Source: Lachnospiraceae bacterium
GTDB lineage: Bacteria; Bacillota; Clostridia; Lachnospirales; Lachnospiraceae
Assembly (NCBI GenBank): GCA_014804755.1
Contig: JAAUZE010000018.1
Coordinates: 3,436-67,435, forward strand
Length of the DNA: 64,000 nucleotides
Reading direction: 5' to 3'
The notes beneath the pieces are model-generated. The model was given only the letters and a program-made list of their open reading frames with translations, was not told the origin of the DNA and made no database searches. This document shows positions 23,607-31,700 of the stretch, in pieces; position 1 is the stretch's first letter; the number at the start of each line of letters is the position of its first letter. The translations under genes were made by a program, and so were the position numbers.

Positions 23607-24590
23607 TTAGTTGCCTGTCCCTGTCCAGCAATCCATAATACGGACAGAATGACCCATCGAAAGACATTTACGAATAGTGTTGCAGAGTGCCACAAAGTCA
23701 AGCTCATCCTTGGGGTCGCGCATCGCGTCCCACTCCTCAACTTTTGTAAACTCATGTATTAGATTCGCGCGGAATGTCGGTTCGCTCGGCTTCTGATCAT
23801 CTGCACCGGACTTTCCTTTTGCGCCACGCTTCTCGGTTTCGCCGGAAGAATCGTCGCCCTTACTACTATTTTTAAGTGCTTTTTTAATATCACGGACGCT
23901 CATATCCGGCGTGATGCTATCAAGCTCATCGTCAGTATGACCAACCATTACACCAAGCTGTGACTGGCTAAATCCCTTATACTTGTCCGCGATCTCAGTA
24001 ACGGGCTTGCCGGACTCAATCTTTGCACCAAAACGACCTACAATGTCGATAAGATTGTAAATGGTGGACTTTTGTATGCCAAACATAGCCATGCCAAAAT
24101 CTACGATACTATTGTAACCATCGAGGCGAAATAAACCGTCGCTGTCGATCTCATACAATATAAAAGCAGCGGTAAGCTTGGACTTTTGATATGAGTCCCA
24201 AGCAACGCGAAACGAGTTGACACACTCCGCATAACGCTTTTTGTCATCCTCACTAAAAGCCGGAATTACAGGAGAGCCTTTCTCAACCTCGGATTTCGGA
24301 ACAGCCTGTGCAAGCCCGTCCTTGATAACTGTTGTGTAGTCTTCCGGCTTGTGTCCTGCCGATTCCGTCACTTTCTTGCGGGCAAGTGCTTTCACAACCT
24401 TTGCCTTTGCTTTCTTTTCCTCTGCCGCTTTTGCCTCTTCCGGCTTGACAATGACAGGCTCACCAATCTTGGTTACAGATTTACGGGCGGGTGCTTTTTT
24501 TGCCGCTACAGCCTTGCCAGCCTTGGTAAGAGTTGCTTTTTTCGGCTCTTTTGCATCAACAACGGGTGCGTTCATAATTTCCTTTTTCAT
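23607..24590 (-). CDS. Phage protein with histone-like Lys/Ala-rich N-terminus
   Basis: A 327-residue protein. Residues 1-85 are rich in Lys and Ala, with repeated KAxxAK patterns like histone H1 or bacterial nucleoid proteins. Residues about 110-230 form a helical domain (SFRVAWDSYQKSKLTAAFILYEID ... STIYNLIDIVGRF) resembling the DUF3102-type or KfrA-like DNA-binding helices found in phage and plasmid replication regions. The C-terminus is polar. The start at 24,590 has GAGGAACA upstream; palindrome copy 8 is 50 bp upstream. Likely DNA-binding in replication or control, unproven. Confidence 0.6.
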   Translation of the reverse strand: MKKEIMNAPVVDAKEPKKATLTKAGKAVAAKKAPARKSVTKIGEPVIVKPEEAKAAEEKKAKAKVVKALARKKVTESAGHKPEDYTTVIKDGLAQAVPKSEVEKGSPVIPAFSEDDKKRYAECVNSFRVAWDSYQKSKLTAAFILYEIDSDGLFRLDGYNSIVDFGMAMFGIQKSTIYNLIDIVGRFGAKIESGKPVTEIADKYKGFSQSQLGVMVGHTDDELDSITPDMSVRDIKKALKNSSKGDDSSGETEKRGAKGKSGADDQKPSEPTFRANLIHEFTKVEEWDAMRDPKDELDFVALCNTIRKCLSMGHSVRIMDCWTGTGN

Positions 24591-24640
24591 AGTTTGTTCC
24601 TCGCTTTCTCTTTTTTTTTCTCTCTTCGCTATGTTGATTT

Positions 24641-24656
24641 TTCCGAACGTTCGGAA
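24641..24656. repeat. Phage palindrome copy 8
   Basis: Exact TTCCGAACGTTCGGAA, 50 bp upstream of the histone-tailed protein gene. Confidence 0.85.
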
Positions 24657-24663
24657 AAATTGG

Positions 24664-24897
24664 TTACTGGTTATCGGGTTGCTTGATGTAATATGTAAGA
24701 TCACAATACCGAGTTGTATTGTAGTTCGGAGTCTTCACGGTGTAACCGTCCCCGTACCGTCCATGATATTCCTCTGCCGCATCTAAGCATTCCTGCATGG
24801 TTGCTTTCCGATTGATATACCCAGCAGTAAGGGCGGTGTGGTGAAACATGTATAACTGTCCGTCTACTTCCAAATTGCCACCGATTAAACGTTTCAT
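24664..24897 (-). CDS. Small phage protein (77 aa), unknown
   Basis: A soluble 77-residue protein with many Tyr residues and a histidine pair; no membrane segment and no known motif. GAAGGAGGGG precedes the ATG, so translation is likely. Second gene from the right end of the prophage, in the early/replication group. Confidence 0.6.
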   Translation of the reverse strand: MKRLIGGNLEVDGQLYMFHHTALTAGYINRKATMQECLDAAEEYHGRYGDGYTVKTPNYNTTRYCDLTYYIKQPDNQ

Positions 24898-24952
24898 ATT
24901 AATACCCCTCCTTCGAATTTCCCCGTCAAGCCGATAGGACAGCCTATAAATA

Positions 24953-25213
24953 TTAATTCATGTCGCAAATTTCAGTAAAATCGAGCGTACGAATGATAAA
25001 GTCTATTTCACTTTCGCCAAAACTAGCGGCTTTCAACGCATCAAATACTTTAGATTTGGATATTGGAAATTCGCTTGTTATATTCTTTACCGCGATGATC
25101 TCACCATTTCCCGCAACATATTGACGTGCCGCTTTTTCGTCTTTTGCAGGAATCGCAAGTTTGAAGCAATCCCGACCATCATCCAAATAAACCATGTACT
25201 TTTTCAATTTCAT
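24953..25213 (-). CDS. First prophage gene at the right end (86 aa), unknown
   Basis: An 86-residue soluble protein. The N-terminal 45 residues look like a beta-alpha-beta unit (KKYMVYLDDGRDCFKLAIPAKDEKAARQYV), the remainder helical. GAAAGGTAGG precedes the ATG. As the most promoter-proximal gene of the long minus-strand operon it could be a regulator and a candidate for binding the palindromes, but no helix-turn-helix is evident. Confidence 0.58.
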   Translation of the reverse strand: MKLKKYMVYLDDGRDCFKLAIPAKDEKAARQYVAGNGEIIAVKNITSEFPISKSKVFDALKAASFGESEIDFIIRTLDFTEICDMN

Positions 25214-25301
25214 ATTTAATACCTACCTTTCTACTTGTTTTCTCTCTTTTCGCTGTGCGGTGAAGCCCCGCCTCACTGTCTAAATTAATTATAAAATTTA
25301 C

Positions 25302-25317
25302 GTGTTTTAATAGAGGC
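25302..25317. repeat. Right 16-bp direct repeat bounding the prophage
   Basis: The second copy of GTGTTTTAATAGAGGC, identical to 13,237-13,252. Downstream sequence returns to ICE cargo. Confidence 0.65.
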
Positions 25318-25456
25318 GAAAAATTTAATGGACATATGAGTGTGATTGTAGTACTCTATATAAATGAGGATTTGTTGAGTTGATAAATTCTGACTTTCTG
25401 GGCAATTGATTATACTGTGAAATGTTAAAAGATAAATATACAAGGAGAATATTGAT

Positions 25457-26578
25457 ATGAAGAATAGACGAAAGTTTTCTATTTTTATAAGTTCTACTTA
25501 TGAAGACCTTAAAGAAGAAAGACAGGCATTGGTAGGTGTGGCATTAGAAAATAATTTCATCCCTGTAGGAATGGAGCAATTTCATGCTGCTCCTACAAGT
25601 CAATGGAATGTTATAACAAAGATGATTGATGAGTGCGATTTTTACCTTCTTGTTATTGGTGGTCGATACGGAACAATCGATGAAGAAACTGGTATAAGTT
25701 ACACGGAGAAAGAATACAATTACGCAAAAACTAAGGGACTACCAATTCTTGCATTGATTAAGGAATCTTCAGCTATTGCTGAAAGTGAAAAGGATACTGG
25801 AGACGATAAATATGATAAAATGAAAAGACTTGATGAGTTCAGAGAAAGGGTCAAAAATGATGGAAATACCGTTGATTTTTTCACGGATCTAAACGGTTTA
25901 AAGTATGTGGCATCACCGACATTCAGGAATGCCATTAATTATGTTGACGATAATGCTGGATGGGTTCGATATCGAGATATAGTAGATGTAATCAATGAAG
26001 AGGCAGAAGGACGGAATAAGGCAAATGCTGAATTTGGAGAGCATCAACAGAAAATGTTAGAAGAGGTGAGAGAGATGCTTTCTCAATTAGGCAGTAGGCT
26101 CACTGATTTAGAAGATAACCAGTTAACCTGGGAGGTAATTCCCACAGCAACGAATGAAGATATCAATAAATTGTTTCAGGTTGAAAATGAGACATTAACT
26201 ATTGGAAATTCAGAGGAAGATAAATCAGTTGTAGGTCAAGATGATGTTGGCTACATTCCTGTGGAATCAGCTTTTCTGTTAGTGTATGCGGCTGATGGTG
26301 ATGGTCAAATCATAAAGACGCAGACACTTAGCTCGCCTACTCAGATTTCCACATCGGGTAAGCAGTTTATGGCTGATAACTCAAAAAGAGAATCAGCAAG
26401 ATGGATAGAGGCGTTAGACCGACTTATAGAGTGGGGATGGGTTAAAGCTGTAGGGTATAAAGGCGAAATATTTGAATTGACAGGAACTGGTTACAGTAAA
26501 GCCGATTGGTTGAAGGATGGTATGGGAATTGATACTTCAAAAGACCCGCTTGACGAGTTAAAAGAGTTTGATGGTTGA
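25457..26578 (+). CDS. DUF4062 domain protein, probable defence cargo
   Basis: A 373-residue cytoplasmic protein. Residues 6-95 match DUF4062 (KFSIFISSTYEDLKEER ... CDFYLLVIGGRYG), a TIR/SLOG-like Rossmann fold often used as a sensor or effector domain in prokaryotic conflict systems. Residues 195-220 form a coiled coil. The C-terminal 120 residues look like a winged-helix or effector domain. Its lower GC differs from the ICE genes around it, suggesting separate acquisition. AAGGAGA precedes the ATG. It stands alone, immediately outside the prophage repeat; whether the ICE or the phage brought it is open. Confidence 0.75.
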   Translation: MKNRRKFSIFISSTYEDLKEERQALVGVALENNFIPVGMEQFHAAPTSQWNVITKMIDECDFYLLVIGGRYGTIDEETGISYTEKEYNYAKTKGLPILALIKESSAIAESEKDTGDDKYDKMKRLDEFRERVKNDGNTVDFFTDLNGLKYVASPTFRNAINYVDDNAGWVRYRDIVDVINEEAEGRNKANAEFGEHQQKMLEEVREMLSQLGSRLTDLEDNQLTWEVIPTATNEDINKLFQVENETLTIGNSEEDKSVVGQDDVGYIPVESAFLLVYAADGDGQIIKTQTLSSPTQISTSGKQFMADNSKRESARWIEALDRLIEWGWVKAVGYKGEIFELTGTGYSKADWLKDGMGIDTSKDPLDELKEFDG

Positions 26579-26665
26579 TATTTTTATATACATAAAGTGC
26601 CCTCAAATTCGGGTTTGTCTAAACAGTTAATATTGCAATCAAAACAAAATAAGTAACATAGCGTC

Positions 26666-26703
26666 AGAGCGTATAGGAACCAGTCTATGCGCTCTGTTTT
26701 TTT
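26666..26703 (+). promoter_or_regulatory. Leader hairpin, family copy B
   Basis: An eleven-base stem (AGAGCGTATAG with CTATGCGCTCT, one wobble), loop GAACCAGT, then seven T. It lies between the cargo gene and the next ICE gene block, ahead of an AAAGGAGCAGA site like that of prgI. Stem bases covary with copies A and C. Confidence 0.65.
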
Positions 26704-26720
26704 GTAAAGGAGCAGAGTAT

Positions 26721-26891
26721 ATGTCAGAAACCAAAAATGAACAATATATTCCAAGTTTTAAACGAAAGAAAAAAGAAATCATGACAGCAGACAAAAGCAG
26801 AACGGCAAAACGTTTTCAGATGTATGCCGATACGGTATCGAAACTGACAGCGGAAACAGGAAATAAAGGAAAGAAAGGGGCAGGAAAGTGA
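26721..26891 (+). CDS. Small basic ICE protein (56 aa)
   Basis: A 56-residue Lys-rich protein with a central helix and polar ends. AAAGGAGCAGAG precedes the ATG, and the stop overlaps the DUF5688 start (TGATG), so it is a coupled leader gene of this block. Not annotated by length-limited callers. Unknown function. Confidence 0.55.
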   Translation: MSETKNEQYIPSFKRKKKEIMTADKSRTAKRFQMYADTVSKLTAETGNKGKKGAGK

Positions 26892-27997
26892 TGGAATATA
26901 AAAATTTTGTAGAACAGGTCAGGGAACGGATTAAGGATTTTCTTCCGGAAAAGTTTGCAGATGCAGATGTGGAGGTAAACCAAGTAATTAAGAATAACGA
27001 CTGCACACTGGACGGTCTGGTTATCCGCACGGAGGAAAGCAATGTTACGCCCACTATATACCTTAACCCGTATTTTGAACAGATAGGGCAGGGGGCGGAG
27101 CTTGATGACGTACTGCATATGATCGCAGACACTTATCAGGCAAATTATATCAACCGTGATGTTGATATGTCGGCAGTTTTGGATTATGACAGCATCAAAG
27201 ACAAAATAGTGTGCAAACTCATTAACGGCGAAAACAACAGGCAGTTCCTTGAAAATAAGCCATATACGGAGATGGAAGATTTAGCCGTGGTGTATCAGAT
27301 CTTACTTAATAAAAATAAAGATAACTCAGCAACGATTACCATATCGGACAATCTTATGGACATATACGGGATAACGGTTGACGAACTACATGAACAGGCG
27401 ATGCAGAACATGAGTGTCCTCCAGCCGTACAGCCTCAAAAGCATGAATGAAACCGTGATAGACATATTTGTTTCAGATATGGAAGCGCAGGGAATGAGCG
27501 CTGAAAGCGCAAGGGAAATGGCATCGTTGATGCTTCCGGATACCGATGACATGGTCGCACTATATGTGCTGACAAATGATACAAAATTTAACGGCGCAGC
27601 GGAAATATTAAACGATAATGTCAGACAGGAGATCGCGGATAAGATCGGTGACTTCTATGTGCTTCCGTCATCAGTCCACGAAACGTTGATCATTCCGAAA
27701 AGTGAGGATATGGACAGAAAGCAGCTGGAGCAGATGGTATGTGAGGTAAACGAAACACAGGTGCTTCCGGAGGAACGGCTTTCTGACCATGTTTATGAGT
27801 ATGATGCAAAAACGCATGAACTGTTCCGGAGCGACAGGGCAGAAGAACGTAAAATGCAGAGAGGAAAAACACAGGAAATGAAGCAGGGACGACCTTCACT
27901 AAAGGGCAGGCTTGACCAAAAGCGGGGTGCAGTCATTAAGATGGACACAGGACAAAAAAAGCTTTCGGCAGATAAGAAAAGGGAAGTAACGATATAA
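26891..27997 (+). CDS. DUF5688 family ICE protein
   Basis: A 368-residue soluble protein with the DUF5688 pattern: N-terminal helix FVEQVRERIKDFLP, the TIYLNPYFEQIGQG segment, and a repeated alpha/beta core up to about residue 290, followed by a basic tail rich in Lys/Arg. Such proteins are common in Lachnospiraceae ICEs, in one or several copies; their biochemical role is unknown. The start is at the ATG overlapping the preceding stop. Located at the head of the DNA-processing gene block. Confidence 0.78.
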   Translation: MEYKNFVEQVRERIKDFLPEKFADADVEVNQVIKNNDCTLDGLVIRTEESNVTPTIYLNPYFEQIGQGAELDDVLHMIADTYQANYINRDVDMSAVLDYDSIKDKIVCKLINGENNRQFLENKPYTEMEDLAVVYQILLNKNKDNSATITISDNLMDIYGITVDELHEQAMQNMSVLQPYSLKSMNETVIDIFVSDMEAQGMSAESAREMASLMLPDTDDMVALYVLTNDTKFNGAAEILNDNVRQEIADKIGDFYVLPSSVHETLIIPKSEDMDRKQLEQMVCEVNETQVLPEERLSDHVYEYDAKTHELFRSDRAEERKMQRGKTQEMKQGRPSLKGRLDQKRGAVIKMDTGQKKLSADKKREVTI

Positions 27998-28017
27998 CAA
28001 AATAACATTTGGTCACA

Positions 28018-28043
28018 GGGCATATGGGACAGTCTGTATGCCC
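28018..28043 (+). promoter_or_regulatory. Leader hairpin, family copy C
   Basis: A ten-base stem (GGGCATATGG with CTGTATGCCC, two G-U pairs), loop GACAGT. The loop matches copy A in form, and the two wobble positions show that pairing rather than primary sequence is kept. There is no long T run here. Confidence 0.6.
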
Positions 28044-28074
28044 TTAAATTTTAATGAAAATGGAGGATAATAAC

Positions 28075-28353
28075 ATGGGTAAAACAGTTAAAAAAGGAAA
28101 CACGGGTGAAACCAAAGCGGAAAAATTCGTCAGGATCGGCGAGTGCCGGATGAATAAGGCGATAGATGCAATCGGGCGTCTTGAAAACCTTTCCAACAGG
28201 TCAAATTATGAATACACACAGGAACAGGTGGAGGCAATATTTTCGGTGCTGGAGAAAAGCGTGGCGGACGTAAAGGCAAAGTTTACTGCGGCAAAACCCA
28301 AAGAGGGCGTTTCATTCTCTTTCGGGGCAAAGACTGAACAGGGGGGATTGTAA
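28075..28353 (+). CDS. Conserved small ICE protein (92 aa)
   Basis: A 92-residue, mostly helical, charged protein (segments AEKFVRIGECRMNKAIDAIGRL and YTQEQVEAIFSVLEKSV). TGGAGGATAA precedes the ATG. It ends one base before the next gene. It is found with the helicase block in similar elements; no catalytic motif seen, possibly a partner of the large helicase. Confidence 0.6.
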   Translation: MGKTVKKGNTGETKAEKFVRIGECRMNKAIDAIGRLENLSNRSNYEYTQEQVEAIFSVLEKSVADVKAKFTAAKPKEGVSFSFGAKTEQGGL

Positions 28354-28354
28354 G

Positions 28355-28702
28355 ATGAGTACAGTTGTTTTGGGAACAGGGGATAAGATAATGAATATCA
28401 TGAAAGACATGGACATGGGCATTCCGGGACTGGCGTCGCTGTCAGGCGTGCATGAGAACACCCTGTTAAATATAATGGCGGGCATCTGCGAACCGGACAT
28501 CACTACGCTGTGCAGGGTTGCCGATGCACTTGGTGTCTGCGTGAGGGAGCTGTGCCCTGATGAGGAGCAGTATACATTGACTGTCGGTAAAAACACCCTT
28601 GCAAAGCTGATAGTGATAAGCGAGATCAACGGCGTGGAATTGAATGACCTGATTGCTTCCATTCTGGAAAAGGGCATTGAGGAAAACGGATTTTATGGTT
28701 AA
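28355..28702 (+). CDS. HTH (XRE-like) regulator
   Basis: A 115-residue protein with a helix-turn-helix at about residues 23-65 (IPGLASLSGVHENTLLNIMAG ... LCRVADALGV) of the Cro/C1 type and a C-terminal helical dimerisation-like part. It precedes the giant helicase gene, separated by a stable hairpin. It may control this block. Confidence 0.68.
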   Translation: MSTVVLGTGDKIMNIMKDMDMGIPGLASLSGVHENTLLNIMAGICEPDITTLCRVADALGVCVRELCPDEEQYTLTVGKNTLAKLIVISEINGVELNDLIASILEKGIEENGFYG

Positions 28703-28707
28703 GGAAA

Positions 28708-28727
28708 GCGGCGGGGGTTCCCGCCGC
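28708..28727 (+). promoter_or_regulatory. Leader hairpin before the giant helicase gene
   Basis: A perfect eight-base GC stem (GCGGCGGG with CCCGCCGC), loop GGTT, eight bases from the ribosome binding site. No T run, so translation or stability control is more likely than termination. Confidence 0.5.
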
Positions 28728-28749
28728 CTGATTGGGAGGAAAGCTTATT

Positions 28750-31700
28750 ATGATGACAAGATACCAGATGGTTTCCGCACTGGCGGAAACCACTGCGGCA
28801 AAGATTGCCGAAAACGGGGCATCATTTCGGGATTATCTTGATACGGCGGCACGGCTGTACAAATACCCGTTTAATGAACAGATGCTTATTTATGCGCAAA
28901 GACCAGATGCGCGCGCCTGTGCGTCGCTGGAGATATGGAATGAAAAAATGTCCTGCTGGGTAAACCGCGGGGCAAAGGGAATTGCGCTGATTGACACGGA
29001 CAGTGAGCGCCCGAAGCTGAAATATGTCTTTGACATAGCTGACGTGCATAAGGCAAGGCGGATCGGGCGTTTCCCGCAACTGTGGGAGATGAAGGAGGAA
29101 CATAAGGAGGCTGTGCTTGGACGGCTGGAACAGATTTATGGCAGGACAGATGACCAAAAGCCGTTTGAACAGCGCATTATTGAGATTGCCATAAGGATCG
29201 CTTCAGATTATTACAAGGAAATCCTGACGGAAATAAAGGACGTAAGGGACGGAAGCCTTTTAGAGGAACTGGACGACCTGAATATGGGTATCCGCATACA
29301 TGACACGCTTGCATCAGGCATCGCCTATACGGTGCTTTCGCGCTGCGGGGCGGACATGGAGATGTGCAAAGACGATTTTGATTTTATCTATATTGATGAG
29401 TTTAACACGCCAAAGACCTTATCCGTCATCGGGACAGCCACCACGGAAATGTCCAAGCCGATCCTAATGGAAATCGGCAGGGTGATAGCTGCTCAGGAGA
29501 AAGAGGCGGAAAGGCATGGCGCTTTAAATAATGAAGAAGAAAAAAATATTGATAAAACGCTTGCAAAAGGACAGAATATACACTATAATGCTTTAAAGCG
29601 CGAAAGTGAAACTGGGGAACGATCTACGCCGGAAACAACAAAAAATAAAGAAACGGAGGGCATGGCATATGGAACTGACATACGAGAAGAACGGGGACTA
29701 CCTGATACCGAACCTGATACCGGACGGGGAGCCGGAGGGGACGCTGACAAAATTCGGACTGATGCGGAGGAACTTTCTGAAGGAACACAGGAAAGGGATT
29801 TATCAGGGGATGATCCTGATGGGCGAACTGAAAGCGCACTGCCTGGAGATACAGAGGCAGGCAGAGGAGAGAATGGAGTTTTTGACAGAGCAGATGGCGA
29901 AAACCGAGGGAGTGGACGAAGCGCTGAAAGCGTCCGATCAGATGAAATGGGTGGCGAAGATGAACAGCATCAGGAACTCAGCGGAGGAAACCGTACTGAC
30001 GGAGCTGGTCTACAGCCTATAAGTAATGAAACACAACAGAATATGGAAACAGAAAAGCCGGATAATGACCACAACAGTGGGGAAAATTCATTGTCCGGCT
30101 CTTTTTGGGATAATCCGGACTTTGCAGAAAAGGCAATGGAACTTCAAAAGGGAGTTTTATGCTCGGATGCGTTCCTTATCCATAAAAGACCGGAGATTGC
30201 GGGATATTTTGCAATGGAGCAGGACGCAATGCTGCAAACGGAATATTTCAAAAACAGTTTCCATATGGGCATGACTTACGTTTTAGGTGTGGGAGATTCC
30301 ATTGTTGAATATCATGCAGAAGAGAATGGGATTTACATGAAGGACAGGACGAATGACACAGTTTCGGAGGAAACGCTTTTGTCATGGGAAGATGCCCGTT
30401 TTTTTGTCAATTCCTATATCGAGGATGACGTATATCTGCTTCCGGGGGAAAAGGCGGAGCAGATCGACACAAACGGAATGTACAAGCAGATTAACCTGTT
30501 TTCCATGTTCACGGAGCAGGTGGGGAAAATCGCCACAAAAGAGGCAGAGCAGGGCATTATCCCGGCAGAAAAGGAAATCCCTGAACAGGCGCGGAAAGAA
30601 CTTGAAAAGACACAGGCAAAAATGGAGCGTGACACAAAGGTTTCCTGCAAAGATGCCATTGACAGGGCTATCGCTGAAAATTTTGACGGATACCGTCTGC
30701 CAAGGGAAACAGCGGAGGGGGTTATAAAAGAATACGGCATAGAGCGTGTAAGTTATGTGCTGGCAAATACCGTCATGCACCGCAGGCAGGAGGACAGACT
30801 TTCCCTGGAAAATAAGGAATGGGCAAAGTCTATCACGCCTTATGCCATGCTTGAAAGCCAGGATATAGTTGCCGCTTCCCACCCTGCTGTGCTGAATGGC
30901 TTTATCAATCAGGCAAGAAGATACATTGAGCGTGAGAAAGAGCTTGCAGCACAGGCAGAAGCAGAGCAGGTGCAGGATAAGGAAATTTCTGGTCATGATG
31001 TCCAAAAGTCAGAAGATACTATTTTCATTGACGGGCAGAAGTGTGTAAAGACAGATGAATGGAAGTCCGGCGATGATGTATATGTGCTTGGCAATTCCGT
31101 TGAGGACAGTGATTTCTTCTATGCAGAGGTAAACGGGAATACACACTTTGAGTATGACCATAAGCCGGACAGGAAGGAAATAGAAGATGATTTCATAGAC
31201 CTTGAAGCTATGAGGGATATTGACCGCCACGAAGCAGAGATATTTTCACGTTTTGAGGGCAGTGCTGATTTTTCTGACATTGGTGCCGCCGCGGTCCGTG
31301 AAAAGATGGAGAATGGCGAAACAGACAAAGAAATGGATTCCGTGGAGCAGAATGGTATGAAGTCCGATTATAAGGTTGGCGATACGGTGACCATTGAGGA
31401 AACGGAGTTTATCATTGAAAATATTTCCGACAGAGAAATACAGCTCCGTGATCCGAAACTGCTTTATCCGATCTTTAGGACGGAAAGCAGGGAGAACTTT
31501 GAGCGTCTGTTAGCAGAGAAAACAGAAAATGCCCTGCCGGAGCCGGACCGGAAAAGCCCTGCAAAAGAGGCAGAACCGGAGATTGACAAGGTGGGAGCTG
31601 TTAATTTCCACATCACAGACGATACCCTCGGTATTGGTAGTGCAAAAGAAAAATTCAAAAGGAATATAGAAGCAATCCGCACCCTTGAAAAGATTGAGAG

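Larger units (their letters stand above)
13253..25317. mobile_element. Filamentous phage (inovirus-like) prophage inside the ICE
   Basis: The element carries a Zot/pI-type assembly ATPase, an HUH rolling-circle Rep, a 72-residue coat-like protein with one membrane helix and basic C-terminus, a large signal-peptide-bearing adsorption-like protein, an SSB-like protein and a string of tiny membrane proteins, nearly all on the minus strand in Ff-like order. It is bounded by a 16-bp direct repeat and interrupts the ICE between topB and the DUF4062 gene. No pIV secretin is present, consistent with a host lacking an outer membrane. The ends are taken from the direct repeats; the exact crossover cannot be fixed from sequence alone. 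Confidence 0.82.

Noticed and set aside
13457-24656. Palindromes as LexA/SOS boxes
   Set aside because: The Gram-positive SOS box has GAAC and GTTC separated by four bases; here they are adjacent, and no lexA-like gene is in the element.
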